DNA from: Dehalococcoidia bacterium
Lineage (GTDB): Bacteria; Chloroflexota; Dehalococcoidia; GIF9; AB-539-J10
Assembly (NCBI GenBank): GCA_030626915.1
Contig: DAOUTC010000013.1
Location: 1 to 14,925, forward strand
Direction: 5' to 3'
Length of the DNA stretch: 14,925 nt
Shown piece by piece: positions 1 through 6,612 of the stretch; within the stretch, counting starts at the first letter, position 1; each line of letters opens with the position of its first letter. The position numbers and the translations under genes were made by a program. Under the pieces are notes generated by a model. The model saw only the letters and a program-made list of their open reading frames with translations, was not told the DNA's origin and searched no databases.

Positions 1-540
1 AAAAATAATTTTCTTGGATTCTAGAACATCGTGGACTTCAAAGGTGAAGCCAGAATGCATATTGGAGGCAATTACTAATCCAATGGTGTTAAAGGGGTCG
101 GCGAAGATTTTATATAATGGCAAATTCCAAGCGCCAGAAGCTGTCTTATCCGCCATGAATATAATTATGGTTTCAGCTGGACGCTCAGTGAATTGCATCT
201 CAGCCACACCGGGCCCCATCCCTCTGACATTACCAGCGAAAGCATCAACTAAAAGGTCCTGTCCCGCGCCATGTAGCTTCAGGCTCTTAGCTACGTCAGT
301 GCATTCTACGAATGTATCCCAGGCTAATTTATGGATTTGCTCACTATCTTCACCTTGCTGGTGGGCCATTATTAATTGAAGGTCATCACCACAGGCTGTA
401 ACACAACAGTCAATGAGCAACCCTTGCCCTTTAGCACGCTCCAGGCTCTCTTTAGCTCTTTGTATTACATCTGGATGGGAGCTGGAGTGTCCCACATAGC
501 CACCAACATCGGCTTTAATAACGCTTAAGGTTATATCCAT
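1..540 (-). CDS. Fructose-1,6-bisphosphate aldolase/phosphatase, archaeal type (partial, 3' end off window)
   Basis: Bifunctional gluconeogenic enzyme family (FBPase class V). It condenses dihydroxyacetone phosphate with glyceraldehyde 3-phosphate and dephosphorylates the resulting FBP to fructose 6-phosphate in the cytoplasm. The first 180 codons are visible, read from the ATG at 540-538; no stop is reached before the window edge. Family landmarks are in order: IKADVGGYVGH (residues 8-18) places Asp11 and His18 at the known metal-ligand positions, CGDD gives Asp52-Asp53, then GAGQDLL (91-97), GNVRGMGPGVAEM (103-115), MADKT (129-133) and IFADPFNT. The Schiff-base lysine lies in the missing C-terminal half. 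The start is supported by a full AAAGGAGG ribosome binding site at 546-553. Family membership is near certain; the bifunctional activity is known for the family and cannot be confirmed from half a protein. Confidence 0.95.
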   Translation of the reverse strand, partial: MDITLSVIKADVGGYVGHSSSHPDVIQRAKESLERAKGQGLLIDCCVTACGDDLQLIMAHQQGEDSEQIHKLAWDTFVECTDVAKSLKLHGAGQDLLVDAFAGNVRGMGPGVAEMQFTERPAETIIIFMADKTASGAWNLPLYKIFADPFNTIGLVIASNMHSGFTFEVHDVLESKKIIF

Positions 541-545
541 CACGT

Positions 546-553
546 CCTCCTTT
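546..553 (-). promoter_or_regulatory. Strong ribosome binding site of FBP aldolase/phosphatase
   Basis: On the minus strand AAAGGAGG precedes the ATG by five bases. It is the best Shine-Dalgarno match in the window. In the remaining upstream gap (554-710) I found no convincing -35/-10 pair, so transcription could start there or come from the DUF429 gene upstream. Confidence 0.8.
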
Positions 554-710
554 ACTTAATAGTCAATGCCCTTAGACAACAATATCCCCTTTCCACAGGA
601 ATGCTTGAGAACTGCTTATATAGGTTGTCTGATAGCACTTATTCAGTTTAGCAAGTAGAAGGACTGAAGGTCAAGGTGACTTTCCTTTACAGCTTAAGGC
701 CACAGTAACC

Positions 711-1352
711 TCAGCTAATGTGTGGAATAAAAATTAACCCCTCCTCCTCATTGCCTACAGCATCGGCCATATTTTGGCAATGGAGAAAGGCGGTGTAAGC
801 TGCTATAGCAGCATCGCAAAGGTTGTGATCGAACATGCTAAGATACGGCTTGAGGCCAGGTAAGAGCTTCTCCAAACGTGCTTTGAGAAAGGCTATTCCT
901 TGTGCAGTGGTTTTTCTGGGCATATTCTTACCAAAAAGGCGAGCCTTGCTGGCATAAGGATAAACCTCAATAACTTTAAATCCCATTTGACAAAGCTTAT
1001 TTTTGAGTCCGATGCCGCGATAAATCAAAGGTTTAATAAAAGTTTCTTTTGTAGTGGGATAGCAGGGAATTCCTTGCTGCCTCAGTTTTTGGTCACATTG
1101 TCGGTTTTTCCTGTGGAATTTTGGTTGGCAGGGGCAATTTTCCTCAAGACAACATAATCCCATTGGCAAGCTCAAAGGGGCATCAATGGCTATTATCTCT
1201 GGAGAATAAAAGTTTGTTATGTCAATAATATCGCTATCCCTGGCTAAAAAACCCAGGTAAACGAGCTGTAGCTTACCATCCAAGCCTAAACAGGCACTGG
1301 ATTTGGTTTCAGTTGAAGTTAAATCGATGCCAAAGACTGTGAGCCCCTTCAA
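711..1352 (-). CDS. DUF429 family protein (COG2410, predicted RNase H-fold nuclease)
   Basis: A 213-residue protein matching the DUF429/COG2410 pattern, a family predicted to adopt the RNase H fold; no biochemical role is established. Visible landmarks are FGIDL near the N-terminus (7-11, first acidic residue of the fold), IDAPLSLP (56-63), a cysteine-rich stretch with Cys67, Cys68, Cys73 and Cys75, the CDQKLRQQGIPC segment (86-97), EVYP (129-132) and the C-terminal DHNLCDAAIAAYTA (175-188) with further acidic residues. The cysteines could bind a metal, which is inference. The start is a TTG at 1352-1350; no ATG lies near the conserved N-terminal strand, and an AGGA six bases upstream, contributed by the neighbouring repeat, fits as its ribosome binding site. 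It lies downstream of the FAD dehydrogenase in the same orientation. Confidence 0.85.
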   Translation of the reverse strand: MKGLTVFGIDLTSTETKSSACLGLDGKLQLVYLGFLARDSDIIDITNFYSPEIIAIDAPLSLPMGLCCLEENCPCQPKFHRKNRQCDQKLRQQGIPCYPTTKETFIKPLIYRGIGLKNKLCQMGFKVIEVYPYASKARLFGKNMPRKTTAQGIAFLKARLEKLLPGLKPYLSMFDHNLCDAAIAAYTAFLHCQNMADAVGNEEEGLIFIPHIS

Positions 1353-1355
1353 CTT

Positions 1356-1491
1356 AAATCCTAAATACTAAGCACTAAATCCTAAACAAATCCAAATGTC
1401 TAAATTCAAATATTGAAACTTATTTTATTTTGAATTTTTGTCATTAGTGCTTTGATATTGTTTAGGATTTCGGATTTCGTGCTTGGGATTT
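1356..1491. repeat. Inverted-repeat element between DUF429 and FAD dehydrogenase genes
   Basis: About 136 bases with imperfect 32-base inverted arms (1356-1387 and 1460-1491), both rich in AAATCC/GGATTT words and sharing the outer AAATCC and the inner AAATCCTAAAC. Inside is a perfect 9-base inverted repeat, AAATTCAAA (1402-1410) and TTTGAATTT (1429-1437). The low-complexity AT-rich middle is unlike flanking coding DNA. From memory, this word pattern (AAATCCTAAA, AGCAC, AATTCAAA) resembles a class of short repeats dispersed in many environmental bacterial genomes, but a genome-wide search is needed to prove copies. The right arm runs into the FAD dehydrogenase reading frame and the left arm ends three bases before the DUF429 start codon. 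Confidence 0.75.
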
Positions 1492-2889
1492 GTCATTTTT
1501 GCCTATTCTCTTTAGTATCTCTCTAGCTGCCACCACCCCCGAAGCTGAAGCCTGGACTAAGCCTCGACTTGTACCGGCACCGTCGCCAGCGGCGAACATA
1601 TTGCTAATTTCGGTTTCTAAGCAAGGAGTCAACTTCAATTGGCTGGAGTAAAACTTAACCTCAGTTCCGTAAAGCAAAGTGTGTGGAGCAGCAACTCCGG
1701 GGACTAATTTATCCATATTTTGGAGCATCTCCACTATTCCTTTAAGGTAGCGGAAGGGCAGAGCGAAGCTCAAATCTCCTGGAGTTGCTGCCTTCAAGCT
1801 TGGCTCTATGAGGCTGCGTTGTATGCGAGCTTTTGTGGAACGGCGGCCATCCATTAAATCTCCTAGACGTTGCACCAAGACTCCACCGCTAAGGATATTA
1901 GCCAAGCGTGCTAGGTATTTGCCATAGGCGATGGGTTCATGGAAAGGCTCGGTGAAAGTCGTGCTTACTAGAATAGCAAAATTAGTATTCTTTGTTTTAT
2001 GCGTTGTATAACCAATGCCATTAACTGTGATTACTGGGTCAGAGCCCCCTGTAGATTCCATAATCACCTCACCCCCTGGGCACATACAGAATGTTCTAAC
2101 TCGGTCATCAAAACTCCTGGAGTAGAACTCAAGCTTTGATTCATATAGCACTGAGGTTAGTTCCTCCAGGATTACTGAAGGTACTTCTACTCTTACACCG
2201 ACATCTATAGGGTTGGAATTAAGGCTAAGATTGAGTTGCTTGGCTTCATTAGTTAGCCACTCTGAGCCTTCTCTCCCCGGAGCTAAAATCAAGTAGGAGC
2301 AACTCAATCTTTCACCATTATTGGTCTCAATAGCTTTGACCACCCCATCTTCAACTATGATGCTCTTAACCGTTGTTCTTAGCTTTATATCTATTTTAGA
2401 TGATAGGTGCTTGTGCATAGCCCTTAATATCTGACGGCAGCGTTCTGTTCCCAGGTGGCGTAATTTAACCGGGATCAGCTTGAGTCCGGATAAGATAGCT
2501 CGTCGCTCTAGCTCAGCTACCTTCTCTCCTGTTCCGTAAACTTCGTGCGCAGCGCCAAATTTGAGATAAATGCTGTCAACATAGTCAACAAGCGATTTGG
2601 CCTGGTCAAAACTGATTAGCTCCTTGAGTGGACCACCTACTTCTGTGGATAAAGTCAATTTGCCATCGCTGAAAGCCCCAGCGCCTCCGAAACCACTTAC
2701 TAAATGGCAAGGAGAACAAAGTACACAGCGTTCAGCTCCTTCTTGAGTGGGGCAAAAACGAGCATCAATTTCTCTACCTTTGTCTAGAAGCAAAACATCA
2801 ATGCCAGCGTGACACAACTCTAAGCTAGCAAAAATACCTGCCGGACCGCCACCCACTATGATAACATCATATTTCTTAGTCATTCTCAT
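1462..2889 (-). CDS. FAD-dependent dehydrogenase, COG2509 family
   Basis: A flavoprotein of 475 residues. An N-terminal Rossmann dinucleotide-binding motif VGGGPAG (12-18) is followed by the acidic end of the second strand (LLLDKG, 34-38). Next come a cysteine cluster (Cys46, Cys55, Cys58, Cys61) and the family signature GFGGAGAFSDGKL (66-78). The C-terminal FAD-contact block AAGDGAGTSRGLVQASASG lies at about 444-462. The substrate is unknown for this family; function beyond FAD/NAD(P) binding should not be assumed. Two starts are possible: ATG 2889 or ATG 2883; no clear Shine-Dalgarno precedes either. A TATAAT on the minus strand (2909-2904) would give a leader of only about 8-14 bases. The last nine residues, KSQARNPKS, and the stop codon are encoded by the right arm of the 1356-1491 repeat, so the native C-terminus was probably different. 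Confidence 0.9.
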   Translation of the reverse strand: MRMTKKYDVIIVGGGPAGIFASLELCHAGIDVLLLDKGREIDARFCPTQEGAERCVLCSPCHLVSGFGGAGAFSDGKLTLSTEVGGPLKELISFDQAKSLVDYVDSIYLKFGAAHEVYGTGEKVAELERRAILSGLKLIPVKLRHLGTERCRQILRAMHKHLSSKIDIKLRTTVKSIIVEDGVVKAIETNNGERLSCSYLILAPGREGSEWLTNEAKQLNLSLNSNPIDVGVRVEVPSVILEELTSVLYESKLEFYSRSFDDRVRTFCMCPGGEVIMESTGGSDPVITVNGIGYTTHKTKNTNFAILVSTTFTEPFHEPIAYGKYLARLANILSGGVLVQRLGDLMDGRRSTKARIQRSLIEPSLKAATPGDLSFALPFRYLKGIVEMLQNMDKLVPGVAAPHTLLYGTEVKFYSSQLKLTPCLETEISNMFAAGDGAGTSRGLVQASASGVVAAREILKRIGKNDKSQARNPKS

Positions 2890-2903
2890 TCAAGCCATAG
2901 CTA

Positions 2904-2909
2904 ATTATA
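2904..2909 (-). promoter_or_regulatory. Candidate -10 box of the FAD dehydrogenase
   Basis: A consensus TATAAT on the minus strand, 15 bases from the upstream ATG. No recognisable -35 lies at 16-18 bases upstream, where the divergent rsmA promoter occupies the sequence. Transcription would begin near 2897, giving a very short leader. Confidence 0.45.
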
Positions 2910-2920
2910 TGCCTTCAGAG

Positions 2921-2949
2921 TTGATATAGCTAGTTTTTGACGCTAATAT
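2921..2949 (+). promoter_or_regulatory. Candidate sigma70-type promoter of rsmA
   Basis: TTGATA (2921-2926), a 17-base spacer and TAATAT (2944-2949). The predicted transcription start is near 2956, only about four bases before the rsmA ATG at 2960, and there is no Shine-Dalgarno, so the message would be leaderless or nearly so. Confidence 0.55.
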
Positions 2950-2959
2950 TTCCCATTAG

Positions 2960-3820
2960 ATGATGGAAGCATTTCAAGTTAAAGCTCTGCTCCGCCAGTC
3001 TGGCCTTAAGGCAAAAAAAAGGTTAGGACAGCATTTCCTTGTTGACGAAGATGTATTGGAGTGTATTTTATCTGCTGCTGAACTTAGCCATGAAGACATC
3101 GTAGTTGAGGTAGGGCCAGGCTTAGGCATATTGACCAAAAGGCTAGCTGCGATAGCAGGCGAAGTTATTGCTGTAGAGCTTGATTCCAAGCTAGCTAGCA
3201 TATTGATAAAAAGGATGGCTCCTTTCCCCAATGTCAGAATTATCCATGCGGATATACTCAAAATTACTCCTCAACAAATTCTGGAAGATTACTCCACTAC
3301 CCCCGAGTTGAGCCAAGGTTATAAAGTAGTAGCTAATCTTCCTTACTATATTACTTCCCCCATTCTTCGTCATTTTTTGGAGGCTTCGCTAAAGCCCTCG
3401 TTAATGGTAATAATGGTGCAAAAGGAAGTTGGCCAGGCTATAGCCGCTAACCCCGGTAAAATGAGCTTGCTTACAGTAGCAGCTCAATTTTATAGCAAGC
3501 CCAGTATTATAACCTCTGTGCCAGCGAAAAGCTTCTATCCACCACCGAAGGTAGATTCGGTGGTTTTACGCCTTGATGTTTACTCCAAGCCGCCTATAGA
3601 GGTCTCCGATGTCAACGGTTTTTTTGATATAGTTACCTGTGGCTTCAGGTCACGTCGTAAACAGCTTCGCAATTCCCTGGCTCAAGCTCTAGGGATGCCA
3701 CCTACCCAGGTGGCCTCCTTGCTGGAAGAGGCTGGTATAGAAGCTAAACGACGCGCTGAAACTCTCGGCCTGGAAGATTGGAGAGAACTATGGCAGGTTT
3801 TCGCTCCTTTTAGAAAATAA
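2960..3820 (+). CDS. rsmA: 16S rRNA (adenine1518-N6/adenine1519-N6)-dimethyltransferase RsmA (KsgA)
   Basis: Uses S-adenosylmethionine to dimethylate two adjacent adenines in the 3' terminal helix of 16S rRNA, a late step of small-subunit maturation. The 286-residue length is normal. Landmarks are KKRLGQHFLVD (19-29), the SAM-binding motif VEVGPGLGILT (49-59), the acidic AVELD (71-75), HADIL (97-100) and the catalytic NLPYYITSPI (126-135). The C-terminal helical domain contains CGFRSRRKQLRNSL, typical of the family. Two ATGs stand in tandem at 2960 and 2963; the reading frame cannot decide between them and no ribosome binding site is present, in line with the promoter position. ispE follows after five bases, so the two are probably co-transcribed and translationally coupled. 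Confidence 0.97.
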   Translation: MMEAFQVKALLRQSGLKAKKRLGQHFLVDEDVLECILSAAELSHEDIVVEVGPGLGILTKRLAAIAGEVIAVELDSKLASILIKRMAPFPNVRIIHADILKITPQQILEDYSTTPELSQGYKVVANLPYYITSPILRHFLEASLKPSLMVIMVQKEVGQAIAANPGKMSLLTVAAQFYSKPSIITSVPAKSFYPPPKVDSVVLRLDVYSKPPIEVSDVNGFFDIVTCGFRSRRKQLRNSLAQALGMPPTQVASLLEEAGIEAKRRAETLGLEDWRELWQVFAPFRK

Positions 3821-3825
3821 TTGTC

Positions 3826-4677
3826 ATGCTAACTGTTTACGCACCAGCCAAAATAAACCTTGTTCTCGAGGTGTTGGGAAAATGTGATGATTATCACCAG
3901 ATCTCCAGCATTCTTCAGACAATAAATCTATGCGATGTTCTTAATTTTAAGCTGGCGGGGGAAATATCCTTTAAGTGCAGTGAGCCAAGTCTGGAACGTG
4001 ATAACTTGGTAACGACGGCTGCCATGCTTCTTAAAAAAGAGGCAAGCTATGACAGAGGGGCTCAAATTGAGCTTGGCAAGAATATACCTTGGGGGGTAGG
4101 ATTAGGTGGTGGCAGTAGCGATGCCGCTGCTACTCTTTTAGCGCTTAACGAGCTTTGGGGACTGAAATTACCAATTCCTGAGTTAGCGCATTTAGCAGCC
4201 AAGTTAGGTTCAGATATCCCTTTCTTTATTTATGGAGGCACAGCATTGATAGAGGGGAAGGGAGAAAAGGTGACCCCATTGCCATCCTTACCTCCAACTT
4301 GCTTTGTTTTGCTGGTGCCGCCAGTGCCTAAAATCCAGGACAAAACAAAGCAACTCTATGCTAAATTGAGTGCCAGCTATTTTACCAAGGGACAATTTGT
4401 TCAAGCAGCTTGGCTATCTTTAAGGCAAAGAAAAACGATTTCCCCGTCTCTCATGTTCAATGTTTTCGAAAAAGTGGCCTTTGGTTTCTTCCCTAGCTTA
4501 GCCAAATATAAAAGAAGTTTTGAGGAAGTTGGAGCCTCAAATGTTCATCTAGCTGGCTCCGGACCATGTCTCTTTACTCCTGTCTATGGAGAGGGGGAAG
4601 CCAACGAGCTGTGTTTGCGCCTAGGAAAGCGAGGACTAAAATGCCTTGTAGCAATTTCTCTTCCCCAAAGTAGCTAG
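3826..4677 (+). CDS. ispE: 4-diphosphocytidyl-2-C-methyl-D-erythritol kinase
   Basis: GHMP-family kinase that phosphorylates CDP-methylerythritol with ATP in the non-mevalonate (MEP) isoprenoid pathway. The 283 residues match the family. Landmarks are YAPAKINLVLEVLG at the N-terminus with the active-site lysine at residue 9, the glycine-rich ATP-binding loop GVGLGGGSSDAAA (90-102), and GSDIPFF (128-134) with the catalytic aspartate at 130. The C-terminal GHMP motif is LAGSGPCLFTP. The usual DGYH segment is reduced to DDYH (21-24), a mild deviation next to the substrate site. It starts five bases after rsmA without its own Shine-Dalgarno, which suggests translational coupling; rsmA-ispE adjacency is common in bacteria. 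Confidence 0.96.
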   Translation: MLTVYAPAKINLVLEVLGKCDDYHQISSILQTINLCDVLNFKLAGEISFKCSEPSLERDNLVTTAAMLLKKEASYDRGAQIELGKNIPWGVGLGGGSSDAAATLLALNELWGLKLPIPELAHLAAKLGSDIPFFIYGGTALIEGKGEKVTPLPSLPPTCFVLLVPPVPKIQDKTKQLYAKLSASYFTKGQFVQAAWLSLRQRKTISPSLMFNVFEKVAFGFFPSLAKYKRSFEEVGASNVHLAGSGPCLFTPVYGEGEANELCLRLGKRGLKCLVAISLPQSS

Positions 4678-4853
4678 AGGGCTAATTTAGTCACAATTCT
4701 CTCCAGCCTGTTTTACCCTTTGACGTAGCAGGACTAATCGCTGGAGCCTCGAAAACACCACTGCGGAAGTTCTTATTACCTTGCTGGGCAGGAAGATTCC
4801 CCAAGTATATTCTGTTTTGTTACTTTGGTTTTGGGGTTTTCCGCCTCCTGCCT
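4678..4853. other. Convergent gap between ispE and CCA enzyme, with hairpin
   Basis: A perfect 7-base inverted repeat, CTCCAGC (4701-4707) and GCTGGAG (4740-4746), encloses a 32-base loop that can form a small inner stem. No T-run follows on either strand, so it is not a classical terminator. A weaker stem at about 4780-4805 is followed on the plus strand by T-rich sequence (4810-4840) and might end the rsmA-ispE transcript. No open frame of note. Confidence 0.4.
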
Positions 4854-6089
4854 TTACGGTTTCAGTGATAGGGCTAACTTTTCTTCTTCAGCCCTGGTCT
4901 TAACTTTCCCATCCAGTTTCGCCTTATGTAATATCTGGAGAATTCCCCCCAACTCTGGCCCGGGGGGAATACCTAGCCTTTTTAACTTATCCCCATTAAG
5001 AGAAGTCTTTACATACCTCAATTTACTTAGGAATAGCTCGAGGTTGAAACGTGCAGTTGAAGACTCCGAGGCCACGATGTTGGCCCGCATAGCTAACGGA
5101 TCATACTCACGAAGCAAATAGTAAATCTCGCTATGTTTTATAGAAGAATTGTCTAGTAGGTGAAGCCGACTCTTTAGGTGAAGTGTATCGCGGAGTACCC
5201 GAGCTAATTTCGTTGGCAGGTTAAGACGGCGAATGAGTTGTTCGTTTTCCCTCTCCTGAAGAGAGTAAATAAAAAGACATAGATAAAGCGAGGGTAGTTG
5301 GCCAGGTTTACTTAGTGACTTTGCTTTATCGAATTTCACAGCTATCCAGCCATTGCCTTTGAGGGAGGAATTTATCCTCTGTAGTGCTCCCAGCTCGCCC
5401 AGCCGTTTAAGGGCATATTCCGGATGCCTCTCTCTGAATATCAGCTCTAACTCATGCCTTATGCGGTCGCCACTTATAGTGTCTAGCATGGGGATATCCT
5501 GTTTAAGCAGTTGAGATGTTTGCGGTTCGAGCTCAAATCCTAGCCGTTGCTCGTAGCGGATAGCTCGCAAAATTCTGGTGGCATCGTCGCTGAAACTCTT
5601 TAGGTGCAAAATGCGGATAAGGTGGTGCTCTAGGTCGCTTCTACCCTGATAGGGGTCAACCAACTCTCCATAATTGCTCGGCATGAGTGATATAGCCATA
5701 GCATTGATGGAGAAATCTCGACGAAAGAGGTCATCATTGAGAGTACCAGGAGTAACCATTGGTAATGCACCAGGCTTAGCATAGGTTTCACCTCGCGCTG
5801 TAGCCATGTCTAAAGTGAAATTGCCATAGTTAAGCTTAGCAGTGCCAAAACGAGGGTGTGTAATCAACTTTATCTGTCTAATTTCAGCTACTCGTTGAGC
5901 TAATTTCACAGCGTCACCTTCGATTACCAAGTCTAAGTCAAAATTGGGGTAACCTAGAAGCAAATCTCGTACCACGCCGCCAACGAGATACGCTTTCTGT
6001 CCCAGTTGATTAGCCTCCTTACTAATATCTCTAACCAACCCCAGGAGTTGTTGGGGTAAATATCGCTCAATTTGTGAAGCAAGATTCAT
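4854..6089 (-). CDS. CCA tRNA nucleotidyltransferase / poly(A) polymerase family protein
   Basis: Class II nucleotidyltransferase that adds or repairs the CCA end of tRNA; the family also contains poly(A) polymerases and A-only or CC-only enzymes. It has 411 residues. Landmarks are VGGVVRDLLLG (36-46), the metal-binding DLD (51-53), the RRDFSINAMA motif (123-132), the nucleotide-selecting segment DDATRILRAIRY (168-179), a variant of the EDxxR template motif, and GDRIRHELELI further on. The C-terminal part is less conserved and shows no HD or CBS domain. The ATG at 6089 is preceded by GAGGT about seven bases upstream. It is divergent from the aroH operon. CCA addition is the likeliest role, but sequence alone does not exclude poly(A) or partial CCA activity. 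Confidence 0.9.
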   Translation of the reverse strand: MNLASQIERYLPQQLLGLVRDISKEANQLGQKAYLVGGVVRDLLLGYPNFDLDLVIEGDAVKLAQRVAEIRQIKLITHPRFGTAKLNYGNFTLDMATARGETYAKPGALPMVTPGTLNDDLFRRDFSINAMAISLMPSNYGELVDPYQGRSDLEHHLIRILHLKSFSDDATRILRAIRYEQRLGFELEPQTSQLLKQDIPMLDTISGDRIRHELELIFRERHPEYALKRLGELGALQRINSSLKGNGWIAVKFDKAKSLSKPGQLPSLYLCLFIYSLQERENEQLIRRLNLPTKLARVLRDTLHLKSRLHLLDNSSIKHSEIYYLLREYDPLAMRANIVASESSTARFNLELFLSKLRYVKTSLNGDKLKRLGIPPGPELGGILQILHKAKLDGKVKTRAEEEKLALSLKP

Positions 6090-6136
6090 TGGTTACCTCA
6101 GTCTAGGCTTATTTAAAATCCATTATAGCTAGTATT

Positions 6137-6145
6137 ATTATATCA
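6137..6145 (-). promoter_or_regulatory. Extended -10 promoter of the CCA nucleotidyltransferase gene
   Basis: Minus-strand TGATATAAT (6145-6137) is a perfect extended -10 element; no good -35 is seen. A second TATAAT lies at 6127-6122. Transcription from the first would begin near 6130 and leave a leader of about 40 bases that contains the GAGGT ribosome binding site. Confidence 0.5.
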
Positions 6146-6186
6146 TCGCTTTGGCTAACACTTCCTCATTTTGCCACCACCTTTTC

Positions 6187-6215
6187 TTGACTATAGCTGA
6201 TAAATAGGATAGGCT
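6187..6215 (+). promoter_or_regulatory. Candidate promoter of the aroH-aroF-ribF-tyrS operon
   Basis: TTGACT (6187-6192), a 17-base spacer and a weak TAGGCT (6210-6215). The predicted start near 6222 leaves about 25 bases before the TTG start of aroH, with AAGGG (6232-6236) as ribosome binding site. The leader is too short for a T-box or attenuator. Confidence 0.4.
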
Positions 6216-6246
6216 ATTGGCTCAAAGCTAGAAGGGATATAGCAAA

Positions 6247-6612
6247 TTGTGCTGCCGCGGTATCAGAGGTGCTATAACAGTTCCAGCAAATAATAAAGAA
6301 AGTATTATAGCTGCAACTAAAAAGCTGCTTAAGGAAATGGTACAAGCTAACAGAATTGAAATGGGGGAAATAGCGGCTATATTTTTTACCACTACATCAG
6401 ACTTAAATGCTGAGTTCCCAGCAGCAGCGACGCGAGAGTTAGAATGGCCACAGCACCTTGCCTTGCTTTGTGGACATGAGATAAATGTCCCCGATAGCCT
6501 ACCACGTTGCTTGAGGATTTTAATGCTGGTAAATACGGAAAAAACAGCCGATGAGATTGAGCATGTTTACTTAGGAGAGGCCAGAAAATTAAGGGAGGAT
6601 AAAGAAGCATGA
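6247..6612 (+). CDS. aroH: Chorismate mutase, AroH class
   Basis: Monofunctional chorismate mutase converting chorismate to prephenate, the branch step toward tyrosine and phenylalanine; the family forms trimers with active sites at subunit interfaces. It has 121 residues. With the TTG at 6247 as residue 1, all the catalytic residues known from the Bacillus subtilis enzyme fall at identical numbers: Arg7 (RGIRGA), Arg63, Cys75 and Glu78 (LLCGHE), Arg90 (RCLR) and Tyr108 (HVYLG). This supports the unusual TTG start, which is also preceded by AAGGG ten bases upstream. The stop overlaps the aroF start by four bases (ATGA), so the two enzymes are translationally coupled. Confidence 0.95.
   Translation: MCCRGIRGAITVPANNKESIIAATKKLLKEMVQANRIEMGEIAAIFFTTTSDLNAEFPAAATRELEWPQHLALLCGHEINVPDSLPRCLRILMLVNTEKTADEIEHVYLGEARKLREDKEA

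Noticed and set aside
14..379. 121-codon open frame on the plus strand
   Set aside because: It is antisense to the clearly recognisable FBP aldolase/phosphatase and shows no family motif.
900..1157. 85-codon plus-strand frame
   Set aside because: Lies entirely opposite the DUF429 gene; shadow frame without motifs or ribosome binding site.
1356..1491. CRISPR-like array or tandem repeats from recurring AAATCC words
   Set aside because: The words form inverted arms and are not regularly spaced with unique spacers.
4825..5121. 98-codon plus-strand frame
   Set aside because: Mostly antisense to the 3' part of the CCA enzyme; composition mirrors that gene.
6216..6246. T-box or aromatic amino acid leader before aroH
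   Set aside because: The predicted leader is about 25 bases and has no specifier-like or antiterminator structure.
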